This document shows positions 5,710 through 13,124 of a DNA stretch of 13,848 bases, one piece after another. The stretch is taken from assembly GCA_013698195.1 (NCBI GenBank), contig JACCVK010000150.1, forward strand, positions 1 to 13,848, given 5' to 3'. The stretch comes from Actinomycetota bacterium. Its GTDB lineage: Bacteria; Actinomycetota; Thermoleophilia; Gaiellales; Gaiellaceae. A program made the translations under genes and the position numbers. Each line of letters starts with the position of its first letter. The first letter of the stretch is position 1. The notes under the pieces are model-generated. The model made no database searches. It saw only the letters and a program-made list of their open reading frames with translations, and was not told the DNA's origin.

Positions 5710-5715
5710 TAGACT
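5710..5715 (+). promoter_or_regulatory. -10 hexamer TAGACT of the leaderless ileS promoter
   Basis: TAGACT ends 7 nt before the GTG at 5723 and no SD sequence is present. The 143-bp spacer contains no T-box antiterminator-like sequence, so the gene is probably not controlled by a tRNA-Ile riboswitch as ileS often is in other Gram-positive bacteria. Confidence 0.5.
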
Positions 5716-5722
5716 GATCACC

Positions 5723-8700
5723 GTGGCGCCGATCTTTGCACCGCTTCCGGACAAGCCGGACCACGAAGCGCTCGAGCGCGAGATCCTCGAGCTCTGGGAG
5801 GCCGAGGGCACGTTCGAGAACCTCCGCGAGCAGAATCGCGGCGGCCCCCGGTTCAGCTTCATCGACGGACCCGTAACGGCGAACAAGTCGCTCGCGGTGC
5901 ACACCGCCTGGGGTCGGACGCTCAAGGACGTGTTCCAGCGGTACAAGGCGTTGCGCGGCTTCGATCAGCGGTATCAAAACGGCTTCGACTGCCAGGGTCT
6001 CTGGATCGAGGTCGGCGTCGAGCGCGAGCTCGGCCTCAACTCGAAGCGCGAGATCGAGGAGTACGGCCTCGCCGAGTTCGCGCGCCGCTGCCGCGAGAAG
6101 GTCATCCAGTCTGCAACCGAGCTCACCCGCGGCTGCACGCGCCTTGGCCAGTGGATGGAGTGGGGGAACGACTACTACACGTTCTCCGACACGAACATCG
6201 AGTACATCTGGCGGTTCCTGAAGCTCATGCACGAGCGGGGCTTTCTCTATAAAGGCCACCGCTCGACGGAGTGGTGCCCGCGTTGCGGCACGTCGATCTC
6301 TCAGCACGAGCTCTCTCAGGGAGGCGTCTACCAGGACAAGACTGACCCGTCGCTCTACGTGCGGTTGCCGCTCGACGGTCGGCCGGACGAGTCGCTTGTG
6401 GTGTGGACGACGACGCCCTGGACTCTTCCGGCGAACGTCGCGGCCGCGGTGAAGCCGGATGCCGAGTATGGGATGCGTGAGAGCGGCGAGTGGGTCGCGG
6501 TTGCGCGCTACCCGGACGAGCGTTTCACTCGGCAGGTCGCAGGCTCAGAGCTCTTGGGGCTCGGCTACCGAGGCCCGTTCGACGATCTCGAGCCGGGAGC
6601 GGGAGTCGAGCATCGAGTCATCCCCTGGGACGACGTCTCGCTCGAGGAGGGTTCCGGCATCGTCCACATCGCTCCCGGAGCAGGCCAGGAGGACTTCGAG
6701 CTCGGTCGCGTGCACGAGCTCCCGGTCTTGAGTCCCGTCGACGAGTCGGGCCGCTTCTACGACTCCTACGGCTGGTTGCACGGCCTCTCGACGACGGAGG
6801 CGGCCGACCAGATCGTCGGCTGGCTCGCGGAGAAAGGCGTACTGCTGGAGGCGGGCACCTACCTGCATCGCTATCCGCATTGCTGGCGCTGCGACACGCC
6901 GCTGATCTGGCGCGTCACCGACGACTGGATGATCGCGGTGGACGAGCTTCGGCCGGCACTGCTCGAGGCCAACGCGACTGTCGAATGGACGCCCGAGTAC
7001 ATGGGCAAGCGGATGGACGACTGGCTGCGCAACATGGGCGACTGGAACATCTCGCGCCGCCGCTACTACGGCCTCCCGCTCCCGATCTACGAGTGCGAGT
7101 GTGGCCACGTCACGCTCGTCGGCTCCAAGAAAGAGCTGGCCGAGCGCGCGGTCTCCGGCCTCGACCAGCTCGAGGAGCTGCGTCGGCCCTGGATCGACGA
7201 GGTTCCGATCCGCTGCGAGGCGTGCGGCGAGACCGTGCGGCGGATCCCGGAGGTCGGCGACGTCTGGCTCGACGCGGGCATCGTCCCGTTCTCGACGCTG
7301 GGTTGGGAAAACCCGGAGCGGATCAAGCACGGATACGCGACCGGAGCCGCCGACGGCCTGACGACGGCGGACCTTCCCGAGCACGCGTACTGGGAGCAAT
7401 GGTTCCCTGCGGACTGGGTCTCGGAGATGCGCGAGCAGATCCGCCTCTGGTTCTACTCGCAGCTCTTCATGTCGGTAGCGCTCGTCGGAAAGGCGCCGTT
7501 CCGAAAGGTCCTCGGCTACGAGAAGATGCTCGACGAGCACGGCCGCGAGATGCACGGCTCGTGGGGGAATATGGTCGAGGCGGAGCAGGCGTTCAGGCGC
7601 ATGGGCGCCGACGTTATCCGCTGGGGCTGCGTCTCACAGCCGTCCGACCGGAACTTCCTCTTCGGCATCGGCTCGGCGCACGAGATCCAGCGGAAGCTCT
7701 TGACGCTCTGGAACTCCGTGAAGTTCTTGACTGACTACGGGAACATCGCCGGCTGGCAACCCAGTTGGAAAGGGCTCGACAGTGGCCCCGGCGGTGACCT
7801 CCAGCCGCTCGATCGCTGGCTCGTCGCGCGCACGAACGCGCTCGTCGAAGAGGCGACTGCAGGCTATGAGAGCTGGTCGACGCCGACGGTTGCGCGGGCG
7901 TTCGAGTCTTTCGTCGACGACGTCTCGAATTGGTACATCCGCAGGTCGCGGCGGCGGTTCTGGGACGGCGACACAGCGGCTTTCGGGACACTCTGGTTCG
8001 CGCTCGTCCAGGGAGCTCGGGTTGTCTCGCCCTTGATGCCGTTTCTCTCGGACCATCTCTGGCGACGGCTGACCGCTTCAGCGCAGGGCGCTCCGCAGTC
8101 CGTGCACCTGGCCGGCTGGCCTGAGGCCTCGGAGCCGGATTCGGCTCTCCTCGACGAGGTCGTCGAGCTGCGCCGGGTGGTCGAGCTCGGCCGGCAGGCA
8201 CGCTCGACGGCGGGTGTGAAGCTTCGGCAGCCGCTGCGTGCGCTCGTGGTCGCCGGTGCAACCCTCGCCGAGAGCCATGTCGACGAGATCGCGGAGGAGC
8301 TACGGGTGAAGGACGTGACGTTCGGCGACGTCGAGGCGAGCCAATTGCGTGTGAAGCCCAACCTTCGGGTGCTCGGACCGAAGCTCGGCAGCGAGCTCGC
8401 CACCGTACGGGCCGCACTCGAGGCAGGAGACTTCGAAGAAGTTGCGGGCGGAGGTTTCCGGGTAGCCGGCCACGAGCTCGGGGCGGATGAGGTTCTGGTC
8501 GAGCAGCATGGCAAGGACGGGTGGGCCGTCGCTGCCTCGGACGGCGTCACAGTCGCGCTCGATCTCTCCCTCGACGACGAGCTCGTTCGCGAGGGTCGCG
8601 TCTTTGAGCTCATCCACGCCGTCAACACCCTCCGCAAGGAATCCGGGCTCGAGCTGACTGACCGTATCCGGCTGACGCTTGCCGAGTCGGACTTCGACCT

Positions 8701-8791
8701 GCTGGAGCATCGCGACTGGATCGCCCGCGAGACGCTCGCAGTCTCCGTCGACTCGGACGCTGCTGGGCTGCGGATCGAGAAGGCTTCGTAG
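5723..8791 (+). CDS. ileS: Isoleucyl-tRNA synthetase with altered class I signature motifs
   Basis: This encodes 1022 residues, normal for IleRS, from GTG 5723 with a -10 just upstream. It charges tRNA-Ile with isoleucine. The core aligns without gaps to bacterial IleRS: DGPVTANKSLAVHTAWGRTLKD, FDCQGLWIEVGVERELG, the editing domain (WTTTPWTLPAN at 228-238, HIAPGAGQEDFELG with Asp324), DWNISRRRYYGLPLPIYEC, and a tRNA-anticodon domain with NWYIRRSRRRFW. Zinc-type cysteine pairs are seen (EWCPRCG, CEACGE). Oddly, HIGH is replaced by AVHT (58-61) and KMSKS by EMHGS (609-613). This resembles the IleRS clade with a swapped HXGH motif (GXHH) linked to high mupirocin resistance, but His at the fourth position is also lost. 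Family sure; full activity is likely but not proven. Confidence 0.95.
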   Translation: MAPIFAPLPDKPDHEALEREILELWEAEGTFENLREQNRGGPRFSFIDGPVTANKSLAVHTAWGRTLKDVFQRYKALRGFDQRYQNGFDCQGLWIEVGVERELGLNSKREIEEYGLAEFARRCREKVIQSATELTRGCTRLGQWMEWGNDYYTFSDTNIEYIWRFLKLMHERGFLYKGHRSTEWCPRCGTSISQHELSQGGVYQDKTDPSLYVRLPLDGRPDESLVVWTTTPWTLPANVAAAVKPDAEYGMRESGEWVAVARYPDERFTRQVAGSELLGLGYRGPFDDLEPGAGVEHRVIPWDDVSLEEGSGIVHIAPGAGQEDFELGRVHELPVLSPVDESGRFYDSYGWLHGLSTTEAADQIVGWLAEKGVLLEAGTYLHRYPHCWRCDTPLIWRVTDDWMIAVDELRPALLEANATVEWTPEYMGKRMDDWLRNMGDWNISRRRYYGLPLPIYECECGHVTLVGSKKELAERAVSGLDQLEELRRPWIDEVPIRCEACGETVRRIPEVGDVWLDAGIVPFSTLGWENPERIKHGYATGAADGLTTADLPEHAYWEQWFPADWVSEMREQIRLWFYSQLFMSVALVGKAPFRKVLGYEKMLDEHGREMHGSWGNMVEAEQAFRRMGADVIRWGCVSQPSDRNFLFGIGSAHEIQRKLLTLWNSVKFLTDYGNIAGWQPSWKGLDSGPGGDLQPLDRWLVARTNALVEEATAGYESWSTPTVARAFESFVDDVSNWYIRRSRRRFWDGDTAAFGTLWFALVQGARVVSPLMPFLSDHLWRRLTASAQGAPQSVHLAGWPEASEPDSALLDEVVELRRVVELGRQARSTAGVKLRQPLRALVVAGATLAESHVDEIAEELRVKDVTFGDVEASQLRVKPNLRVLGPKLGSELATVRAALEAGDFEEVAGGGFRVAGHELGADEVLVEQHGKDGWAVAASDGVTVALDLSLDDELVREGRVFELIHAVNTLRKESGLELTDRIRLTLAESDFDLLEHRDWIARETLAVSVDSDAAGLRIEKAS

Positions 8792-8813
8792 CGGCTGACG
8801 GACGGCGCTCGCC

Positions 8814-9602
8814 TCAGCGGCGAGTCCCGAGCACGAGCAGGTACTCGCGCTGCTGCACGATTCCGCCGTTGACCCGGTACTTCGTCTCGAGGGCGTCGAC
8901 CCACGCGCGGTGCAGCTCCTCACTGCGGTCGCCGAGCGACTCGACGAGCGTCTTCGTCGGACCGTAGCTCGTCGAGAAGAGCTCCCAGTAAGCCTCACCC
9001 GACTCGAGTGCGAACGGTGAGACATGCTTCTCGAGCTCGAGCTCGAACGCATCCCCGAGAAGCTCACGCACGTGCTTCTCCTCGCCCCACTCGAACGGGT
9101 TGCTCGGAAGCGGCGCGGCTTGAAACGGCGCCATGATCCGGAAAAGATCGGCGACACCCGGGCCGGGTGTCCAGTTGATCAGCCCAATCCGTCCTCCTGG
9201 CTTCGTGACCCGGGCGAGCTCGCGGGCAACGGCCTCGTGGTCGGGTGCGAACATCACGCCGCACACGGACGAGACGATCTCGAAGCTCCCATCGTCGAGT
9301 GCGAGCTGCTCGACATCGCCGACGACGTAGTCGATAGCGAGGCCTTGCTCTTGGGCGCGTTCCTTCGCCGTCTCGATCAGGGCCGGAGCGAGGTCGAGGC
9401 CGGTCACCGTCGCTCCTCGCGCGGCGGCGAGCTCCGCCACCGCGCCCGTCCCGCAGGCGAGGTCGAGCCAGCGCACGCCGGATTCCGGCTCCAACCGGTC
9501 GATCACGTGCGTGTGCAGATCGGCGATCGCCTCGGTGATCCGCTGGTACGGGCCGTTGCCCCAGACGACGCTCTGACGCGCTTTCAGCTCCTCGTAGGCC
9601 AT
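8814..9602 (-). CDS. Class I SAM-dependent methyltransferase (UbiE/Methyltransf_11-like)
   Basis: This encodes 262 residues from ATG 9602-9600. SAM-binding marks: motif I WLDLACGTGAV (46-54), acidic end of strand 2 at VTGLDLAPALIE (Asp70), GDVEQLALDDGSFEIV (95-110, adenine-contacting Asp and motif II), and RVTKPGGRIGLINW (post-II). The C-terminal half (EKHVRELLGDAFELELEKHVSPFALESGEAYWELFSTSYG) is the kind seen in small-molecule methyltransferases of actinobacteria. The substrate cannot be read. It is the last gene of the minus-strand run, 65 nt after the hypothetical gene, with its own SD. It converges on ileS with a 22-bp gap and no visible terminator. Confidence 0.9.
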   Translation of the reverse strand: MAYEELKARQSVVWGNGPYQRITEAIADLHTHVIDRLEPESGVRWLDLACGTGAVAELAAARGATVTGLDLAPALIETAKERAQEQGLAIDYVVGDVEQLALDDGSFEIVSSVCGVMFAPDHEAVARELARVTKPGGRIGLINWTPGPGVADLFRIMAPFQAAPLPSNPFEWGEEKHVRELLGDAFELELEKHVSPFALESGEAYWELFSTSYGPTKTLVESLGDRSEELHRAWVDALETKYRVNGGIVQQREYLLVLGTRR

Positions 9603-9607
9603 GTGTT

Positions 9608-9615
9608 CCCCCTTT
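9608..9615 (-). promoter_or_regulatory. Ribosome binding site of the methyltransferase gene
   Basis: AAAGGGGG on the minus strand ends 5 nt before the ATG at 9602, which supports that start. A TAGCTT hexamer at 9651-9646 could be a weak internal promoter; the gene may equally be read from the upstream operon. Confidence 0.55.
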
Positions 9616-9667
9616 CGATGCCGACTATCAGTCTTCCCGACGGCAAAGCTATGCGAATTCTTCCCCG

Positions 9668-10225
9668 TCAGTCGCCGGCGACGAAGAACGTCCAGCTCCC
9701 GTCCGGCGCGATTCCCGTGCGCCAGCCGAGGTACCCGATGTCCTGAACGAACAGCTCGTCGACGCCCCCGAGCGGGGCAAGACGCGCGCGCTCGTGCGAC
9801 GAGAGGTCGGCCACATCGGCAACCGTGTACGCCCAGGGCCAGTCGTAGGAGCCGCGGGAGAGGACGTACGGCAGCTCGAGGATCGCGGCAAGCGTGCTCG
9901 CGGGCTGCGCATCACCGGTTCGCTCGAGCTCCCGCCAGTACGCAGCCGGACCACCTTCGACCGGGCTGCCGAACGTGTACCGGAAGCCCGGCGCGGCGAG
10001 CTCCGCGAGTGCCTCGTAGTCGCCCGCCTGAGCGGCTTCGAGCAGTGCGATGCGGGTCTCCTCGACGGCCGCGGGCAGCCCCGAGGCTGTCGCCTCCGTC
10101 AAAGTGTCCTCCACGGTCGTCGTGACCGTCACGGTTTCCTCGCTGCCCGACCCTACGGCGTAGCCGATTGCACCGCCGGCGATGCCGCCGACCAGAGCAA
10201 GCGCGGCGAGGGCGATCGCGCGCAC
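9668..10225 (-). CDS. Membrane-anchored hypothetical protein, NTF2-like type domain
   Basis: This encodes 185 residues from GTG 10225-10223, directly after the TAG of ispH with no spacer, so it is probably made by re-initiation. Residues 3-25 are a hydrophobic segment (IALAALALVGGIAGGAIGYAVG) that could be a signal anchor, followed by a Thr/Glu-rich linker. The domain then runs VEETRIALLEAAQAGDYEALAELAAPGFRYTFG, GGPAAYWREL, YVLSRGSYDWPWAY and GYLGWRTGIAPDGSWTFFVAGD. The 'helix-AGDY..L..L..P.F.Y.FG' start recalls NTF2/SnoaL-like domains, and similar proteins occur widely as uncharacterised ones. No catalytic residues can be named. It is likely exposed outside the membrane. Confidence 0.75.
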   Translation of the reverse strand: MRAIALAALALVGGIAGGAIGYAVGSGSEETVTVTTTVEDTLTEATASGLPAAVEETRIALLEAAQAGDYEALAELAAPGFRYTFGSPVEGGPAAYWRELERTGDAQPASTLAAILELPYVLSRGSYDWPWAYTVADVADLSSHERARLAPLGGVDELFVQDIGYLGWRTGIAPDGSWTFFVAGD

Positions 10226-11179
10226 CTAGCTACCGGCCGCGAGCTCGAGCTCGCGGCGCAGCTCGATCGGGAGCCTGAAGGTCACGTCCTCGTCGACCAG
10301 CCGGTACGGCTCGATGGCGGTGACGCCGCGCGCACGAAACCAGTCGCAGACACGAGTCACGAGCTTCTCGGGTGCCGAGGCGCCTGATGTGATGCCCACC
10401 GTCTCCGCGTCGCCGAGCCATTCGTCCTCGATCTCGGTCTCGTCGTCGATGAGGTACGCCGCGATGCCGCTCGCGCGAGCGGTCTCTACGAGCCGGTTCG
10501 AGTTGGAGGAGTTGCGCGAGCCGATGACGAGCAGGACGTCGATCTCCTCGAGCATCTCCTTCACGGCCCACTGCCGGTTGGAGGTGGCGTAGCAGATGTC
10601 CTCCTTGCGCGGCGCGCGGATCTCCGGAAAGCGTCGACGGAGCACCTTGATGATCTCGCCCGTCTCGTCCACGGAGAGCGTGGTCTGCGTCACGTAGGCG
10701 AGCTTCGTGTCGGCCGGCAGTGCGAGCGCCTCCGCCTCCGCGACGGTCTGCACGAGAACGGTCGCATCAGGCGCCTCGCCGGTCGTGCCCACGACCTCTT
10801 CGTGGCCCGCATGTCCGATGAGGACGATCGTGTAGCCCTCGGCCGCGTAGCGCCGAGCCTGGACGTGCACCTTCGTCACGAGTGGGCACGTCGCGTCGAT
10901 GACGTTGTGCCCGAGTTGCTCCGAGTTCACGTGAACGCTCGGCGCGACCCCGTGCGCGGAGTAGACGACGGTGGCGCCCGTGGGCACCTCGGTCTCCTCC
11001 TCCACGAAGATCGCGCCCCTGGCTTCCAGATCGCGCACGACGTGGATGTTGTGGACGATCTGCTTGCGCACGTAGACAGGCGCGCCGTAGTGCTCGAGTG
11101 CGCGCTCGACTGTGTCGACGGCGCGCTCGACCCCCGCGCAGTAGCCGCGTGGAGACGCAAGAAGCACGCGCTTCACCAT
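10226..11179 (-). CDS. ispH: 4-hydroxy-3-methylbut-2-enyl diphosphate reductase
   Basis: This encodes 317 residues from ATG 11179-11177. IspH (LytB) carries out the last step of the MEP pathway, making IPP and DMAPP from HMBPP with a [4Fe-4S] cluster. The three cluster cysteines are present: Cys14 in RGYCAGVERAVD, Cys98 in IDATCPLVTKVH and Cys196 in DICYATSNRQ. Substrate residues are also seen: His43 in IVHN, His76 in YSAHGVAPSV, His126 and Glu127/128 in IGHAGHEEV, Thr165-Thr168 in VTQTTLS and the SNSNRLVE serine/asparagine set. Length is typical. It lies between the EamA gene (24 nt upstream, with an ispH -10 in the gap) and the hypothetical gene. Very sure. Confidence 0.97.
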   Translation of the reverse strand: MVKRVLLASPRGYCAGVERAVDTVERALEHYGAPVYVRKQIVHNIHVVRDLEARGAIFVEEETEVPTGATVVYSAHGVAPSVHVNSEQLGHNVIDATCPLVTKVHVQARRYAAEGYTIVLIGHAGHEEVVGTTGEAPDATVLVQTVAEAEALALPADTKLAYVTQTTLSVDETGEIIKVLRRRFPEIRAPRKEDICYATSNRQWAVKEMLEEIDVLLVIGSRNSSNSNRLVETARASGIAAYLIDDETEIEDEWLGDAETVGITSGASAPEKLVTRVCDWFRARGVTAIEPYRLVDEDVTFRLPIELRRELELAAGS

Positions 11180-11186
11180 CGCGCGA

Positions 11187-11192
11187 AGGGTA
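11187..11192 (-). promoter_or_regulatory. -10 hexamer TACCCT of a leaderless ispH promoter
   Basis: On the minus strand TACCCT (11192-11187) ends 7 nt before the ATG at 11179, in the 24-nt gap to the EamA gene. No SD is present, so ispH may be read from its own promoter as well as from the upstream gene. Confidence 0.5.
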
Positions 11193-11203
11193 CCGCCGAG
11201 GCG

Positions 11204-12154
11204 TCAGCGAGCGGTCTGAGCCAGGATGATGCCCGCGAGCACGACGGCGCCGCCAACGAGCTGCGGCGCGCCGAAGGTCTCGCCGAGCCAGGCCCAGGCG
11301 ACCACGGTCGCGACGACCGGTTCGAGCGTGGCGACGATCGAAGCCCTCGTCGCGGTGATGTGCCGGAGCGCACCCGTGAGAAGCGTGAACGTGACCATCG
11401 TTCCGACGACGACGATGAACGCGACGAGGAGCCAGACGGGTGCGGTGTGCTCGGAGAGGTTGCCCCTGAGCGACACCGTGTCATCGAGCACGCCCCACGG
11501 AAACGTCCACAGCGGATTGATCGCGGCCCAGAAGATCGACGCGAAGAAGAACCCGTAGAACGACAGCGAGACCGGGTCACGATGCTTGCGCTCGCGCTCG
11601 GCCATGAGGATGTACGCAGCTAGCGCGAACGCCGCGGCGAGCGCCGCCGTGATCCCGACGATGCTGAACGCGACGCCGCTCCAGAACTCGACGACGACCG
11701 CGAGCCCGGCCGTGCAGAGGACGAGAGCAGCCCAGATTCTCCTCCTGATGTGCTCCAGGTAGACGAGCCGGGCGAAGAGAGCGACGAACAGTGGGCCGAG
11801 GAACTGGATGAGCAGGGCGATCCCCACCGGCAGCCGCTCGATGGCGACGAAGTAGAGGAGTTGCACCAATCCGATCCCGGCGATACCGAAGACGACGAGG
11901 AAGAGCAGCTCCCTGCGATCGGCACGCAGGGTCGCGCGCGCGAAGAGGACAAGGAAGAGCGAGAAGCCGACCGCCGCTCCCGTCGAGCGGATCTGCGTCA
12001 GCTCGAGCGAGGAGAGCCCGGAGCTGAGCACGACCTTCGAGACGATCCCGTTGACCGCGAAGAGGCTCGCGGCCACGATCACCATGATGTAGCCGAGTCG
12101 TGTGCGGTCGTCGGTGCGCCCTTCCGCGGAGGGCAGGAACGGCGCATCGACCAT
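11204..12154 (-). CDS. EamA/DMT-family transporter
   Basis: This encodes 316 residues from ATG 12154-12152. A TTG at 12172 would add six residues but would overlap the -10 at 12167-12162, so ATG is preferred. The protein has about ten hydrophobic segments in two five-helix EamA repeats: YIMVIVAASLFAVNGIVSKVVL, then LFLVLFA, ELLFLVVFGIAGIGLVQLLYFVAI and IALLIQFLGPLFVALFAR in the first half; WAALVLCTAGLAVVV, FALAAYILMAERE, VWLLVAFIVVVGTMVTFTLL, TRASIVATLEPVVATVVAWAWLGE and GGAVVLAGIILAQTA in the second. 'LEPVVA.V.AWAWLGE' is a typical mark near the end of DMT exporters (drugs, amino acids, metabolites). Substrate unknown. Sits 24 nt upstream of ispH. Confidence 0.93.
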   Translation of the reverse strand: MVDAPFLPSAEGRTDDRTRLGYIMVIVAASLFAVNGIVSKVVLSSGLSSLELTQIRSTGAAVGFSLFLVLFARATLRADRRELLFLVVFGIAGIGLVQLLYFVAIERLPVGIALLIQFLGPLFVALFARLVYLEHIRRRIWAALVLCTAGLAVVVEFWSGVAFSIVGITAALAAAFALAAYILMAERERKHRDPVSLSFYGFFFASIFWAAINPLWTFPWGVLDDTVSLRGNLSEHTAPVWLLVAFIVVVGTMVTFTLLTGALRHITATRASIVATLEPVVATVVAWAWLGETFGAPQLVGGAVVLAGIILAQTAR

Positions 12155-12161
12155 CCGGGGC

Positions 12162-12167
12162 AGGCTA
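12162..12167 (-). promoter_or_regulatory. -10 hexamer TAGCCT of a leaderless promoter for the EamA gene
   Basis: TAGCCT on the minus strand (12167-12162) ends 7 nt before the ATG at 12154. The divergent tRNA-Pro promoter lies 18 bp away. Confidence 0.5.
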
Positions 12168-12185
12168 TTCAATGGGAGCCGGCCC

Positions 12186-12191
12186 TACACT
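12186..12191 (+). promoter_or_regulatory. -10 hexamer TACACT of the tRNA-Pro promoter
   Basis: TACACT ends 8 nt before the first base of the tRNA at 12200, so the start of the transcript would be within about 2 nt of the mature 5' end. No clear -35 is seen. Confidence 0.5.
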
Positions 12192-12199
12192 GTTTCCGA

Positions 12200-12273
12200 C
12201 GGGGCGTAGCTCAGCCTGGTAGAGCGCCCGCTTTGGGAGCGGGAGGTCGTGGGTTCAGATCCCGCCGCCCCGA
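12200..12273 (+). tRNA. tRNA-Pro (anticodon UGG)
   Basis: A 74-nt cloverleaf. The acceptor arm CGGGGCG (12200-12206) pairs with CGCCCCG (12266-12272), with discriminator A at 12273. The D arm is GCTC...GAGC, and the anticodon stem CCCGC/GCGGG has the loop TTTGGGA, giving anticodon TGG (Pro). The T arm contains GGTTCAGATCC. CCA is not encoded. It reads codons CCA/CCG and others by wobble. Confidence 0.95.
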
Positions 12274-12276
12274 TGA

Positions 12277-12308
12277 GAGAAGCCCTGCTAATGCGGGGCT
12301 TCTTCTCT
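12277..12308 (+). terminator. Intrinsic terminator of tRNA-Pro
   Basis: GAGAAGCCCTGC (12277-12288) pairs with GCGGGGCTTCTT (12293-12304), around the loop TAAT, with two G-U pairs. A pyrimidine/T-rich tail TCTCT follows. It starts only 3 nt after the tRNA discriminator base. Confidence 0.7.
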
Positions 12309-12334
12309 AGCTCGACGGTGCTCTCGGCGCGGGC

Positions 12335-12340
12335 TACGCT
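12335..12340 (+). promoter_or_regulatory. -10 hexamer TACGCT of a leaderless promoter for the M15 peptidase gene
   Basis: TACGCT ends 8 nt before the GTG at 12349. It lies downstream of the tRNA-Pro terminator, so the peptidase gene is probably a separate unit. Confidence 0.5.
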
Positions 12341-12348
12341 GGTGCGAC

Positions 12349-13023
12349 GTGCACGGCCTTCCGGCACGCGCGGCGCTTCGCGCAATCGTGATCACTCTGC
12401 TCGTCATGGGCGCAGCCGTTGCTGCGACGCCCGGGCGAAGTGCCCCGAGTCGGTTCAACGCGACGATCTCGCCGATCGGCTCGGAGCTCAGGGCGACGAT
12501 GACCGGTGTCTCTTGGCGCCGCGGCTGTCCGGTCGGCCTGCGTGACCTTCGTGTGATCTCTGCTCGGCACTGGGGCTTCGACGGTCGTGAGCGCACGGGA
12601 CGCCTGATCGTCCATCGCGACGTCGCGGCCGACGTGGTCGCCGTTCTGCGCCGGCTCCACGCGGCACGCTTCCCGATCCGGCGCATGATTCCGGTGGACG
12701 CCTACGACGCGAGCGACTACCGCTCGATCGAGGCCGACAACACGTCCGCGTTCAACTGCCGCTACGTGGAGGGAACGAGCCGCTGGTCCGAGCATGCCTA
12801 CGGTCGCGCGATCGACCTCAATCCGATCGAGAATCCATACGTCAGCGGCGGCCGGACATCGCACCGCGCCAGCGTCACGTATGTCGATCGAAGCACTTGC
12901 CGCCGCGGAATGGCCTGTCCCGGCAACGCTGTCGTGCGTGCGTTCGAGGCGATCGGCTGGGGCTGGGGCGGGTACTGGACGTCCGTCAAGGACTACCAGC
13001 ACTTCTCCTCGAGCGGCCGCTAG
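12349..13023 (+). CDS. Secreted zinc peptidase of the M15 (VanY/D-Ala-D-Ala carboxypeptidase-like) family
   Basis: This encodes 224 residues from GTG 12349. Residues 1-26 look like a signal peptide (Arg residues, then AIVITLLVMGAAVAA). The catalytic region has SEHAYGRAIDLNP (His149 and Asp156, the HxxxxxxD zinc ligands) and WGGYWTSVKDYQHFS (Asp215 as the probable catalytic acid, His218 as the third zinc ligand). This is the M15_4 layout. Such enzymes cut D-Ala-D-Ala, L-Ala-D-Glu or related bonds in peptidoglycan. Four cysteines (60, 137, 184, 190) outside the membrane may form disulfides. The gene stands alone between two tRNA genes, with its own promoter. Family call good; the exact bond cleaved is unknown. 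Confidence 0.85.
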   Translation: MHGLPARAALRAIVITLLVMGAAVAATPGRSAPSRFNATISPIGSELRATMTGVSWRRGCPVGLRDLRVISARHWGFDGRERTGRLIVHRDVAADVVAVLRRLHAARFPIRRMIPVDAYDASDYRSIEADNTSAFNCRYVEGTSRWSEHAYGRAIDLNPIENPYVSGGRTSHRASVTYVDRSTCRRGMACPGNAVVRAFEAIGWGWGGYWTSVKDYQHFSSSGR

Positions 13024-13032
13024 CAGCGGCGA

Positions 13033-13105
13033 AGCGGGCGGTCGGGTTCGAACCGACGACATCCAGCTTGGAAGGCTGGCGCTCTACCAACTGAGCTACG
13101 CCCGC
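13033..13105 (-). tRNA. tRNA-Gly (anticodon UCC)
   Basis: A 73-nt cloverleaf on the minus strand. The acceptor arm GCGGGCG pairs with CGCCCGC, with discriminator U (usual for tRNA-Gly). The D arm is GCTCAGTTGGTAGAGC, and the anticodon stem CCAGC/GCTGG has the loop CTTCCAA, giving anticodon TCC (Gly). The T arm has GGTTCGAACC. CCA is not encoded. Its 3' end is 9 nt from the stop of the convergent peptidase gene. Confidence 0.95.
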
Positions 13106-13112
13106 GTCCGGT

Positions 13113-13119
13113 TAGCGTA
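13113..13119. promoter_or_regulatory. Symmetrical bidirectional -10 element (TAGCGTA) for tRNA-Gly and the CtaG-like gene
   Basis: On the + strand TAGCGT (13113-13118) ends 6 nt before the GTG at 13125. On the - strand TACGCT (13119-13114) ends 8 nt before the first base of tRNA-Gly (13105), the same spacing as at tRNA-Pro. The two hexamers overlap by five bases. Confidence 0.55.
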
Positions 13120-13124
13120 GCGAC

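Noticed and set aside
5580..5722. A T-box riboswitch before ileS
   Set aside because: I see no conserved T-box antiterminator sequence or specifier stem, and a -10 lies 7 nt before the start codon, leaving no room for a leader.
12200..13105. The peptidase gene between two tRNA genes as an integrated mobile unit
   Set aside because: No integrase, no repeated tRNA 3' end and no att-like direct repeat are visible; base use looks like the neighbours, and the gene has the same promoter style as the rest.
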